Part shown: positions 32,865 through 40,855 of the stretch, piece after piece | Position numbering within the stretch: the first letter of the stretch is position 1 | Layout of the letters: the number at the start of each line of letters is the position of its first letter | Assembly (NCBI RefSeq): GCF_014203015.1 | Contig: NZ_JACHIB010000005.1 | Location: 62,001 to 126,000, forward strand | Source: Castellaniella defragrans | Lineage (GTDB): Bacteria > Pseudomonadota > Gammaproteobacteria > Burkholderiales > Burkholderiaceae_B | Length of the DNA stretch: 64,000 bases | Reading direction: 5' to 3' | Program-made: the position numbers and the translations under genes | Notes under the pieces: generated by a model | Told to the model about the DNA's origin: nothing | What the model saw: the letters and a program-made list of their open reading frames with translations, nothing else | The model's database searches: none

Positions 32865-33878
32865 ATGCCACCCTCATCCATCCGCGACGGTCAGCGATCC
32901 ACCTCCATCGAGCGCCTGCTGCAGGACCCCGAGCGCCTGCTGTTCGCCTCCGCCGACGTGGACGAAACCCGCCTGCGGGTGAGCGGCGTGATGAAGTCCC
33001 ACCGCCTGGGCCTGCTCCGCGCCGGCGAGACCCTCGACGCGCGCATGCATCATGCGGGTTTCGGCGAGGTCTCGCTCAGCCGCCTGCGCTATGGCGCCAC
33101 GGTGTCCATCGATCCGGATCCGCTGGAGGACTTCTACCTGGTGCAGATGCCGGTCGCGGGCTGCGCGCATATCCAGAGCAACGGCCGGAACATCGATTCC
33201 GACGCCGCCCTGGCTTCCGTGCTGAATCCCGACGAGGCGGTCCGCATGCGCTGGCTGGCCGGAAACGACCAGCTGATGCTGCGGCTGTCGCAGTCGCTGG
33301 TCGAGCGCACGCTGGTGGGCCTGCTGGGCCACCCGCTCGCGGAGCCCCTGCGTTTCGAGCCGGGCTTTCGCTGGCGCGAGAGCGCCGCCTGGCGCTGCCT
33401 GCTGGCCTACCTGGCCGACTGCGCGGTGCAGTGCCCCGACCTCGGGCGGCACCCGCTGGTGCTGTCCAACCTCGAACAGCTGGCGGCGTCGGTGCTGCTG
33501 TCCTCGCAGCGGCACAATTATTCCGCCACGGCGCCGGCGCGCCGCAGCACCGTGCTGCCGCGCCACGTGCGGCGGGTGCAGGACTACCTGCAGGCCCACG
33601 TCCACGAGCCGGTGAGCGTCGAGCGGCTGGCGCAGGTGGCGGGGATCAGCGTGCGCAGCCTGTATGCCGGTTTCCGCGACTTCCTCGGCGTCAGTCCCAT
33701 GGGCTATCTGCACGCGCTGCGGCTCGAACGCGTGCGCGCCGAGCTGCTCGGCGGCGATGCGGGCAACGTGACCGGCGTGGCGCTGCGCTGGGGCTTTTCC
33801 CACATGGGGCGCTTCAGCAGCGAGTACAAGCGGCGCTACGGCGAGACCCCCAGCCAGACCCTGCGCCGCCGCGGCTGA
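32865..33878 (+). CDS. AraC-family transcriptional regulator (AraC_binding_2-type)
   Basis: A 337-residue regulator with an N-terminal ligand-sensing domain (about 1-200) of the type found in AraC-family activators of aromatic catabolism (MARMHHAGFGEVSLSRLRYG region, in part DLYLVQMPVAG). Two C-terminal helix-turn-helices (about 235-330) are visible: VERLAQVAGISVRSLYAGFRD and NVTGVALRWGFSHMGRFSSEY (in part). The start at 32865 is an ATG downstream of a longer reading; no strong ribosome site is seen at either. It is convergent with the catabolic operon at 33978-40063 and is the obvious candidate regulator. Confidence 0.88.
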   Translation: MPPSSIRDGQRSTSIERLLQDPERLLFASADVDETRLRVSGVMKSHRLGLLRAGETLDARMHHAGFGEVSLSRLRYGATVSIDPDPLEDFYLVQMPVAGCAHIQSNGRNIDSDAALASVLNPDEAVRMRWLAGNDQLMLRLSQSLVERTLVGLLGHPLAEPLRFEPGFRWRESAAWRCLLAYLADCAVQCPDLGRHPLVLSNLEQLAASVLLSSQRHNYSATAPARRSTVLPRHVRRVQDYLQAHVHEPVSVERLAQVAGISVRSLYAGFRDFLGVSPMGYLHALRLERVRAELLGGDAGNVTGVALRWGFSHMGRFSSEYKRRYGETPSQTLRRRG

Positions 33879-33935
33879 GGCGCGCTGGCGCCGGCGGCAT
33901 CGGAGGCGGCGGGTTTGGGGGCGGTGGGTTCGGCA

Positions 33936-33963
33936 GGGCCGGGCGCGGCGGCCCGCCCGGCCC
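33936..33963. terminator. Hairpin between convergent araC-type gene and catabolic operon
   Basis: A 10-bp perfect stem (GGGCCGGGCG / CGCCCGGCCC) around an 8-nt loop lies between the two convergent stop codons. It has no T-tract but fits a bidirectional terminator. Confidence 0.6.
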
Positions 33964-33977
33964 CAAGGCGCGCCGGC

Positions 33978-35585
33978 TCAGCGGGGCTGGATCATCCCGG
34001 CCACCAGGTATCCGGAGCCGGCCCCCAGGCCCGGTCCCGGATGGGTGCTGGCGCCGATGTGGTACACGTTCGCCACCGGTGTGCGGTGGCCCCGCGCGCC
34101 CTGGCCGCCGGCGAAGGGCCGCAGCCAGAAGAACTGGTCGGGCGCGCAGCTGCCCGAATAGGGGTCGCCGCCCACCAGATTGCAGTTCAGCGCCTCCAGG
34201 TCGGCGGGCGAATAGGCCCGGCGGCCGACGATGCGGGCGCGCAGGTCCGGCATGACCTGTTCCAGCCGCGCCTGGACCCGGTCGGCGTAGGCCTCGCGGA
34301 CCGCCTCGTTCCAGCGGCCGTCGGCCGGGATGGCGATGCGGCCGGCGGCGTCGCCCTTCAGGCGGGTGGGCAGCTCCTGCATCTGGATCCAGAGGATCCA
34401 GCCGCCCGGCGGCGCGCGGCTGGCGTCCACCGCCACCGGCTGGCCGATGCCCAGCGTGGGCCGGGCCGGCAGCCAGCCGTTGCTGGCCTCCGTGACCGAC
34501 AGGCAGACCTGCTCCAGGCTTTCGGTGAGGTGCACCAGGGGCACCCGCAGCAGTTCCGGATCGCGCCAGGCCGGCGGCGCGTCCAGGGCGAAATGGACCT
34601 GCATGTCGCCCCGGCCGTAGCGGTAGGCCTCGGCGCGCTCGCGCACGAGCCCGGGCATGTGCGGCAGGAGCCTGCCGTAGAGCTGCTGCGGCGTCACGCT
34701 GCACACGACCGCCCGGCCGGCGGCGAAGCGCCGGCCGTCGGCCAGCCGCACGCCCGTGGCGCGCCGGCGCCGCCCCTGCCCGGCGAGTTCGACCTCCTCG
34801 ACCTGCGCATCGGTCAGGACCTGGCCGCCGCGGGCTTCGATGAGGCCGACGAGCGCTTCCACCAGCCGCGATCCGCCGCCCTTCACCACGGGCATGCCGG
34901 AGCCGACCACGGCCGCCAGCGTGAGCTTGCCGATCAGGGCCGACGTGGCGTCGTCGGGACCCAGGCCCGAGTGCAGCGTCCAGGGCGCCATCAGGGCGCG
35001 CGTCTCGTCCGCCGCGAGGCTGCGCTCGGACCAGTGGCGGAAGCTCTCCAGCGCGCCGGCGGCGTAGGCCGCCAGGCCGTCCACGCCCCGCTTGCGCCAT
35101 TCGGAAAACAGCAGCCGCAGCACGCCGCGCCCGTAGAGGTTCTGGCCCAGCAGGCCGAACGTCAGCGCGGCATCCTCGCCGAACAGGCGGGCGGCGGCCG
35201 CCGCCAGCGCCTGGCCGTCGCCCGGGGCCAGGGCGTCGAGGCGCCGCGCGGCGTCGGCCAGGTCCTGGCGCAGGGCGATGGAACGACCGTCCGGGTGCAC
35301 CCATCCGGTGGCGTAGTCGCAGGAGACGAATTCCAGGCCGAGGGCCTCCAGCGCCGGCCGCAGTTCGGCATGGCCCGGGCTGCCGACGAACAGCGGATAC
35401 CAGGACGACATGATTTCGTGCCGGTAGCCGGGAAACAGCTCTTCGGTGCGGATGCAGCCGCCCGGGCGGCCGTTGCGCTCGAGCACCAGGACCCGCAGGC
35501 CGCGCGTCGCCAGCAGGGCGGCCGACACCAGCGAGTTGATGCCGCTGCCGACGAAAATGGCCTGCGGATCGGCGGTGTATTTCAT
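33978..35585 (-). CDS. FAD-dependent phytoene-desaturase/PYROXD2-like oxidoreductase
   Basis: A 535-residue flavoenzyme with an N-terminal dinucleotide fold FVGSGINSLVSAALLATRG (about 11-30), ERNGRPGGCIRTEELFPGY (about 36-55) and a C-terminal FAD block with NVYHIGASTHPGPGLGAGSG near 505-525. It belongs to the CrtI-like amine oxidase superfamily. No carotenoid gene is near; in this operon it probably oxidises or dehydrogenates an intermediate. It is 4 nt behind the cyclase gene and is last in the operon. Confidence 0.86.
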   Translation of the reverse strand: MKYTADPQAIFVGSGINSLVSAALLATRGLRVLVLERNGRPGGCIRTEELFPGYRHEIMSSWYPLFVGSPGHAELRPALEALGLEFVSCDYATGWVHPDGRSIALRQDLADAARRLDALAPGDGQALAAAAARLFGEDAALTFGLLGQNLYGRGVLRLLFSEWRKRGVDGLAAYAAGALESFRHWSERSLAADETRALMAPWTLHSGLGPDDATSALIGKLTLAAVVGSGMPVVKGGGSRLVEALVGLIEARGGQVLTDAQVEEVELAGQGRRRRATGVRLADGRRFAAGRAVVCSVTPQQLYGRLLPHMPGLVRERAEAYRYGRGDMQVHFALDAPPAWRDPELLRVPLVHLTESLEQVCLSVTEASNGWLPARPTLGIGQPVAVDASRAPPGGWILWIQMQELPTRLKGDAAGRIAIPADGRWNEAVREAYADRVQARLEQVMPDLRARIVGRRAYSPADLEALNCNLVGGDPYSGSCAPDQFFWLRPFAGGQGARGHRTPVANVYHIGASTHPGPGLGAGSGYLVAGMIQPR

Positions 35586-35589
35586 GGGC

Positions 35590-36381
35590 TCACTCCACCA
35601 GGGCCAGGACGCGCAGGGGGCTGCCCGAGCCGCCTTCGATCTTCAGCGGCGCCGCCAGGATGAGGGCGCCCCGGGGCGGCAGCTGGTCGAGGTTCTTCAG
35701 GCACTGCAGGCCGTAGCGGTTGGCGCCGTGCATGAGCGTGTGGCAGGGGTAGGGCACGGGCCAGGCGTACGACTGGCCCGCGTCGGTGTTGATGGTCTCG
35801 ACGCCGAAGCCGTGCACCTGGCGCTCGTGGATCATCCATTCGACCGCCGCCTGGGTCGGGCCGGGGGTATGGGCGCCGTCTTCGCGCATGCCGAGGAAGA
35901 CGTCCGGCCGGTCGGCGCGCAATGACCAGTCGGTGCGGAACAGCACCCAGGCGCCTTGCGGGATGCGGCCGTGGCGCCGCTCCCACGCTTCCAGGAATTC
36001 CACCGTGAGCAGCCAGTCGTCGTCGCGGGCCACTTCGGCGCTGGCGTCGACGACCACCGCGGGGGCGATGAAGCGCTCGACCGGGATGGTGTCCACGCCG
36101 TTGCCGGGATGGTCGCGCCCGGTGATCCAGTGGGCCGGGGCGTCGAAATGCGTGCCGGTGTGTTCGCCGCAGGAGAAGTTGTTCCAGTACCAGGCCGGCC
36201 CGGCCTCGTCGTAGCACGAGATGCGCTCGATCTTGAAGGGCTGGACCTGGCCGAACTGCGGCGGCAGCTGCAGCGCGGGAAACGAGGGACTCAGGGTCTG
36301 GGTCAGGTCGATGACGCGGATGCCGCCGTCGGCCAGGCGGGCGGCGAGTCGGGGCAGCAGGGTCTGGGTGTCGGTCGTCAT
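35590..36381 (-). CDS. Cyclase-family metal-dependent hydrolase (kynurenine formamidase / isatin hydrolase type)
   Basis: A 263-residue protein with the metal-binding signature EHTGTHFDAPAHW (HxGTHxDxPxH, about 73-85), preceded by IRVIDLTQTLSPSFP. Members include kynurenine formamidase and isatin hydrolase, which open amide rings of indole-derived compounds with Mn or Zn. In an operon with a StyA-like monooxygenase this favours action on an oxidised indole. The exact substrate is inferred. Start at 36381 with GGAGGCGCC upstream. Confidence 0.88.
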   Translation of the reverse strand: MTTDTQTLLPRLAARLADGGIRVIDLTQTLSPSFPALQLPPQFGQVQPFKIERISCYDEAGPAWYWNNFSCGEHTGTHFDAPAHWITGRDHPGNGVDTIPVERFIAPAVVVDASAEVARDDDWLLTVEFLEAWERRHGRIPQGAWVLFRTDWSLRADRPDVFLGMREDGAHTPGPTQAAVEWMIHERQVHGFGVETINTDAGQSYAWPVPYPCHTLMHGANRYGLQCLKNLDQLPPRGALILAAPLKIEGGSGSPLRVLALVE

Positions 36382-36411
36382 GGGAAGGCGCCTCCTTCGG
36401 GAGAGAGAGAT

Positions 36412-36963
36412 TCAGGCCGGGGCCAGGGCGGCGTAGCGGCCCGCATGGAAAACCAGCGGCGTGCCGCCGCACTGCCGGGTGCCGACGATGCGGCCGATGA
36501 GCAGCAGATGGTCGCCCGCGTCGCAGCAGCGGTCGTGCGCGCACACCAGCGCCGTCAGCGCGCCGTCGATGAGGGGCACGCCCTCGGGCGTGTCGTGGGT
36601 CGCCACCCCCTCGAACTTGTCGCGGACGGAGGGATCGGCGAAGCGCCGCGCGAGCGCCTGCTGGTCCCGGGCCAGCACGTGGATGGCGAAGTGCCGGCTG
36701 TCGCGGAAGATGCCGAGGCTGGGGGAGTGGTTGCCCAGGCTCCAGAGTACCAGCGGCGGGTCGAGCGACAGCGAGGCGAAGGAATTGATGGTGAGTCCCA
36801 CGCGCCGCCCGCCGGAGGCGCGGGTCGTGACGATGGCGACTCCCGTGGGGTAGCTGCCCAGCAGGGTCCGCAGGGCGCGCGGGTCGAGGTCGCCCGGGGC
36901 CTGCGGGGGCGGCGGGCAGGCGCTCCCGTCGAAGCGGGGCGCGGCGGCGGTCGGATACGGCAT
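36412..36963 (-). CDS. Flavin reductase component (HpaC/StyB-like)
   Basis: A 183-residue flavin reductase-domain protein: GSYPTGVAIVTTRA (about 33), GLTINSFASLSLDPPLVLWSL (in part; about 55), FAIHVLARDQQALARRFA (about 92) and the C-terminal HxxxxG-like DHLLLIGRI. It should supply reduced FAD to the StyA-like oxygenase two genes upstream. Lies 30 nt ahead of the cyclase gene on the same strand and has CAGGAG near the start. Confidence 0.9.
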   Translation of the reverse strand: MPYPTAAAPRFDGSACPPPPQAPGDLDPRALRTLLGSYPTGVAIVTTRASGGRRVGLTINSFASLSLDPPLVLWSLGNHSPSLGIFRDSRHFAIHVLARDQQALARRFADPSVRDKFEGVATHDTPEGVPLIDGALTALVCAHDRCCDAGDHLLLIGRIVGTRQCGGTPLVFHAGRYAALAPA

Positions 36964-37012
36964 GAGGACTCCTGGTGAAAGAGGCCCCGAGCGCCCTCGG
37001 GGCCGGACGGGA

Positions 37013-37948
37013 TCAGAGCGGCATGATGAGCTTGAGCCAGAACTTGTCGCCGCCGAAGCGGTTCTTGACCAAGGTCTCGTGCTGCCACTGGGCGATGAAC
37101 TGCATGCCGTTCTTGGCGGCGTAGTTCACGCTGGGGCCGAAGGCGAGCACCCGGCCCTTGCGTCCGTCGGACCACGGCCCCAGGGCCGAGGACACGGTCT
37201 CGCCGTCGAGCGTGTCGTCGGTGGTCTGCTGCACGTAGTAGCCCGAGACGCCCACGCCCCAGGGCCCGAAGTGCTTGCCCAGCAGGAAGTCCATGTGGAA
37301 CTCGTCGCCCGAGCGGTAGTCCATCTTGGGCCCGCCCTGGAACGGGCTGAACGAGGTGTTGGTGCTCTTGAAGTTGTACATGAACTTGGCCGAGGCCTCC
37401 CAGCCCTGCTCATTGAGGTACGTGACCGCGAACAGCGGCTCGAAGCTCCAGTAGTTCGCGCCGATGCTGCGCCGCGGCTCGCCCGAGTGGTATTCGCCCA
37501 GCGGCACGTAGACGTCGAGCGCCGCGGCCCAGTGCCAGTTGCCGCGGTGCCAGGACAGGATGAAGGGGCTGACGGTGACGTCGCCCAGGCTGGCCTCGGT
37601 GTCCGAGCCCCCGCCCATGCGGATGCGCTGGTGCACCAGGGGCGCGATGACGTGCCAGCCCCAGTTGCCGCCCAGGATCTGGTGGGGGGTGACGTGGACG
37701 TAGCGCAGGGCGTCGAACCAGGCGTCCACGCTGGCGCCTGGGACCTTGTCGCCGTTGCCGTCGCGCAGCTTGCCGGAGTAGTAGCCGGCGTAGTTGATGA
37801 AGTAGCCGCCCGGCGGGGGCACGGCGCCCGCCATCCAGTTCTCGGCGCCGTTGGGGTACTGGTCGCCGCCTTCCTTGGCCTGGGCCAGGCCGCACAGGCC
37901 CAGCGCCAGCGCCAGCGCCAGCGCGGCGGCGAGCTGCTTGGTGTTCAT
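37013..37948 (-). CDS. Outer-membrane transporter of the phenol/meta-pathway type (SphA/MetA_deg family)
   Basis: A 311-residue protein with a Sec signal (residues 1-24, ending GLAQA) and a beta-barrel composition: alternating aromatic strands such as NWHWAAALDVYVPLGEY and GWGVSGYYVQQT-like stretches, with a C-terminal ...KFWLKLIMPL. The family occurs in aromatic catabolic operons and probably aids uptake of hydrophobic compounds through the outer membrane. Located between the StyA-like and flavin reductase genes. Confidence 0.85.
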   Translation of the reverse strand: MNTKQLAAALALALALGLCGLAQAKEGGDQYPNGAENWMAGAVPPPGGYFINYAGYYSGKLRDGNGDKVPGASVDAWFDALRYVHVTPHQILGGNWGWHVIAPLVHQRIRMGGGSDTEASLGDVTVSPFILSWHRGNWHWAAALDVYVPLGEYHSGEPRRSIGANYWSFEPLFAVTYLNEQGWEASAKFMYNFKSTNTSFSPFQGGPKMDYRSGDEFHMDFLLGKHFGPWGVGVSGYYVQQTTDDTLDGETVSSALGPWSDGRKGRVLAFGPSVNYAAKNGMQFIAQWQHETLVKNRFGGDKFWLKLIMPL

Positions 37949-38006
37949 GGGATGTCTCCTTTCGTTGTCCGTTTTTCCGCTCCGCTTCCCGGCGGGGGCG
38001 GCGTGT

Positions 38007-39251
38007 TCAGCTCGCCAGCGGCACGGCCTGGTGCTCCCGGATCAGGCGCTCGGTGGCCTCCATGTCGGTCCAGGCGGGGAAGTAGGCGGGCGGATGGTTG
38101 AAGCCATTGGCCAGGAAGCTGGCCAGCGCGGGCGATTCGTTGGCCGCGCCCAGCAGCCTGAGGGCCTGCGGCGGCGGCGGAGTGAGCAGCGAGTTGGTCC
38201 AGGCCACCACCCAGCGGGCGTAATCCCAGAATTTCTCGAAGGTCTGCTCCATCCATTCCCGGGTGTAGGGCCGGTCGCCGTGCGCCAGGATGGCGTCCAG
38301 GTAGATCCGGGCCGCCTTGGTGGCGTTGTTCGAGCCCTGGCCGGTGATGGGGTCGTTGACGCAGACGGCGTCGCCCATGCCGAACACCATGCGGCCCGAC
38401 GGCAGGGTGAGCACTGGCTTGCGGATCGTGGGCGCGAAGGACCCCGCCAGGATGCCCTTGTCGTCGGTGAGTTCCGCCCGGCCCGCGCGCGCGCCTTCCC
38501 AGGGCAGGAAGGTGTCGAGGAAGCGCTTCGAGGCGGCCAGGTGCTCCTGCGGCGTGCGCACGTCGCGCCAGATGTCCAGCGGGCCGCCGGGCACGCCCTC
38601 GAACACCATGATGTCGCAGGGGCCGCTCAGGGTGTAGGCGGGGAAGACGAAGTATTCGCCGACGCCGGGGATCAGGTTGAACGAGACGCGCGAGTAGTCG
38701 GGCGTGGGCTCCAGGCCGTGGACCTGGGTCAGGGCCAGGGCGCGCTGGGGCTTGTCGAAGGGGGAGCGCGCGGCGTCGCGCTCGAACAGGCGCACGACCT
38801 CGCCCTTGCCGGCCGACAGGATGACCAGGTCGTGCTCCTGCGCCAGGGTTTCGAGCTCGGGCACGCCGACGTTCTGGATCAGGACCCGGGCGCCCCGGGC
38901 CTCGATCTTCTCCAGCCAGGCGGGCATCTTTACCCGCTGGTCGACGGATTGGGCGGGCCGGTGCAGGCGCGCGCTCCAGTCGATGGCCTTGCGGCCCGGC
39001 TGTTCGGGATGGGGCACCGCGTAGCCGATGCCTTCGACCGGCGGACACACGTCGTCCCAGTCGTTGATGCCCAGGTCCCGCTCGATCTGCAGGGCGGGGT
39101 CGAAGATGCATTGGCTCGACAGGATCGTGCCCTTGCGGATGTCGTCGGGCGAGCGGTTGGTGACGAGGGTGATGTCGTAGCCTGCGGCCAGCAGGCCGAA
39201 AGCCAGCGGCAGGCCGGACTGGCCCGCCCCCACGATTGCGATGCGCGGCAT
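38007..39251 (-). CDS. StyA-like two-component flavin monooxygenase (candidate indole/styrene oxygenase)
   Basis: A 414-residue group E flavoprotein monooxygenase. The N-terminal RIAIVGAGQSGLPLAFGL fold (residues 3-20) binds FAD; VILSAGKGEVVRLF (about 135), SPFDKPQRALAL (about 155) and FGMGDAVCVNDPITGQGSNNATKAA (in part, about 295-320) line up with styrene monooxygenase StyA, which has PFEKPQRAL and a GLGDIQATVDPVLGQGAN block. StyA relatives epoxidise styrene or indole using FADH2 from a reductase. Start at 39251 (MPRIAIVG) fits the family; a 9-residue longer reading is less likely. No StyC/StyD homologues are present, which argues for indole over styrene. Confidence 0.88.
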   Translation of the reverse strand: MPRIAIVGAGQSGLPLAFGLLAAGYDITLVTNRSPDDIRKGTILSSQCIFDPALQIERDLGINDWDDVCPPVEGIGYAVPHPEQPGRKAIDWSARLHRPAQSVDQRVKMPAWLEKIEARGARVLIQNVGVPELETLAQEHDLVILSAGKGEVVRLFERDAARSPFDKPQRALALTQVHGLEPTPDYSRVSFNLIPGVGEYFVFPAYTLSGPCDIMVFEGVPGGPLDIWRDVRTPQEHLAASKRFLDTFLPWEGARAGRAELTDDKGILAGSFAPTIRKPVLTLPSGRMVFGMGDAVCVNDPITGQGSNNATKAARIYLDAILAHGDRPYTREWMEQTFEKFWDYARWVVAWTNSLLTPPPPQALRLLGAANESPALASFLANGFNHPPAYFPAWTDMEATERLIREHQAVPLAS

Positions 39252-39274
39252 GGTGGTGCTCCTTGGGTGAAAAG

Positions 39275-40063
39275 TCATTGCGCCAGGCGCGGAATGGCCG
39301 GGCTGGCCTGCTCGGGCCCCATGGCCGAGTAGCCGCCGTCCACGGCGTAATCGGCGCCGGTCACGAAGGAGGCGTGGTCCGACAGCAGGAAGGCGACGAC
39401 GTCGCCCACCTCCCGCGGATTGCCCACGCGCCCCAGCAGGTGGAAGTCCCGCGCCACGCGGTCGGTCTTGGCGCGGTCGCCGCCGGTGAGCTCGTCCATC
39501 ACGCGCGACCAGGTCCAGCCGGGGGACACGGAATTGACGCGGATGCCGTCGGCGGCGAAGTCCATGGCCATGTTGCGCGTCGCCTGCACCAGCGCCGCCT
39601 TGGAGACGGGATAGAGCCAGCGCCCGGTCTGCGCCACCTTGGAGGAAATGCTGGTGAAATTGACGATGGCCCCGCCCTGGGCCCGCACGAGGTGCGGGCG
39701 GACGGCGCGCGCGGCCATCACGGCGCTCACCAGATTGACGTCCAGCGCCTTGAGCCAGTCGGCCCGGCCCGACTGCGGGCCGTCGTCGAGGTAGGTGGCC
39801 GCCAGGTTGACCAGGCCGTCCAGGCGCCCGAAGTGCGCCGCGGCGGCCGCGATGGCCTCTTCCAGCTGCCGGTCGTCGGTGATGTCCGCCGTCCAGAAGC
39901 GGATGCCCTGGGGATCGGCGTCCTCCAGCCGCCTGCCGCCCGCCGCGTCGATGTCCAGCACGGCCACCCGGGCGCCGTAGCCGCGCAATGCCTGCACCAC
40001 GCCCGCGCCGATCAACGTGGCGCCGCCGGTGACGATCACCGCCTTGCCTGCCAGTCCTTTCAT
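39275..40063 (-). CDS. SDR-family oxidoreductase
   Basis: A 262-residue classical short-chain dehydrogenase: VIVTGGATLIGAGV (about 9-22; TGxxxGxG with one change), NLAATY (about 85), catalytic Ser in FTSISSK and YPVSK (about 152-156), PGWTWSRV. It is the first gene of the catabolic operon, 23 nt ahead of the StyA-like gene. In indole-degrading clusters an SDR reduces or oxidises the dihydrodiol product of the oxygenase; that role is inferred here. Confidence 0.9.
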   Translation of the reverse strand: MKGLAGKAVIVTGGATLIGAGVVQALRGYGARVAVLDIDAAGGRRLEDADPQGIRFWTADITDDRQLEEAIAAAAAHFGRLDGLVNLAATYLDDGPQSGRADWLKALDVNLVSAVMAARAVRPHLVRAQGGAIVNFTSISSKVAQTGRWLYPVSKAALVQATRNMAMDFAADGIRVNSVSPGWTWSRVMDELTGGDRAKTDRVARDFHLLGRVGNPREVGDVVAFLLSDHASFVTGADYAVDGGYSAMGPEQASPAIPRLAQ

Positions 40064-40329
40064 GCTGCCTCCTTGGATTCCATGTCCTGATCCTGATCCG
40101 GGGGGGAACTTCGGGGCGAAGATCCGTTCCCGCGGATTTGCTTTAGTTATGAATTGAATAGTGATGAATAATTCATGCCGCGCATATCTCGATCCTGCGG
40201 CGGCTATCCGGGAATTGCGGCTTGTTGAGGGAGGGGGCGGATTAAAGATCGTGGCCGTGCCGCCGTAGAGCCGGAGACGGGGCCGCCGGCGCCGCTGCGC
40301 CTGCCGGGACCCGCGGCCGGGATCACGCC
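40064..40329. other. 266-bp gap with the probable catabolic-operon promoter
   Basis: About 40135-40200 is much more AT-rich than its surroundings and holds the ATGAAT repeats at 40149 and 40164. The right half (40200-40329) is GC-rich and shows nothing recognisable beyond the leader of the next gene. Confidence 0.5.
40149..40176. promoter_or_regulatory. ATGAAT direct repeat and ATGAATAATTCAT palindrome
   Basis: ATGAAT occurs at 40149-40154 and 40164-40169, 15 bp apart, and the second copy forms a perfect 13-bp palindrome (40164-40176). It lies about 90-110 bp upstream of the SDR start in the operon's only AT-rich stretch, so it may be an activator site for the AraC-type regulator. Confidence 0.5.
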
Positions 40330-40839
40330 ATGAAACTCCTCGATTCGCTCGCTTCCGCCTTGCCGCCGGCGACCGGCCCCGCGTCCGCCGGCGGCGGTAG
40401 GGCGGCCGCCGGAAATGCCGCCGGGAGTGCCGCCGCGGATGCGTCGGCCTCGGCCTGGGCGTCGATTTCCGAGCTGGGGCGGGCGCTGTCCCGGGCCGCC
40501 TCCGCGGCGTCCCCGGGCACCTCGGGTGCCTCGGGTGCCTCGGGCCGCTACCAGGACATCGACGACAGCGACCTGCCCGACGCGGTCAAGCACCTGCTGC
40601 GGATGATCCGCGACCTGCGGGAAAGGCTGGCCGAATTGATGCGCGAACTGCAGGCGGTCCAGGCCGACCAGGGCATGGATCCCGAGGTCCGGCGCGCCCG
40701 CCTGCTGCGCATCCAGGCGCAGATGAGCGCGCTGAACGGCGCGCTGATGATGGCCACCCGCAAGCTCGCCGGGCTGATGCGCGAGATGGCCCTGGACCAG
40801 GCGCAGCAGATGGCCGCCGCCCAGTTGGCGCTGAAGTAG
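40330..40839 (+). CDS. Hypothetical protein with C-terminal helical/coiled-coil region
   Basis: A 169-residue protein I do not recognise. The first 75 residues are Ala/Ser/Gly-rich and low complexity; residues about 80-165 are predicted helical, with heptad-like leucines (VKHLLRMIRDLRERLAELMRE in part, then ALMMATRKLAGLMREMALDQ). No signal peptide or membrane segment is evident. It is convergent with bioA, 16 nt away, with no partner gene. Confidence 0.7.
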   Translation: MKLLDSLASALPPATGPASAGGGRAAAGNAAGSAAADASASAWASISELGRALSRAASAASPGTSGASGASGRYQDIDDSDLPDAVKHLLRMIRDLRERLAELMRELQAVQADQGMDPEVRRARLLRIQAQMSALNGALMMATRKLAGLMREMALDQAQQMAAAQLALK

Positions 40840-40855
40840 CGCGCCACCCCCGCCC

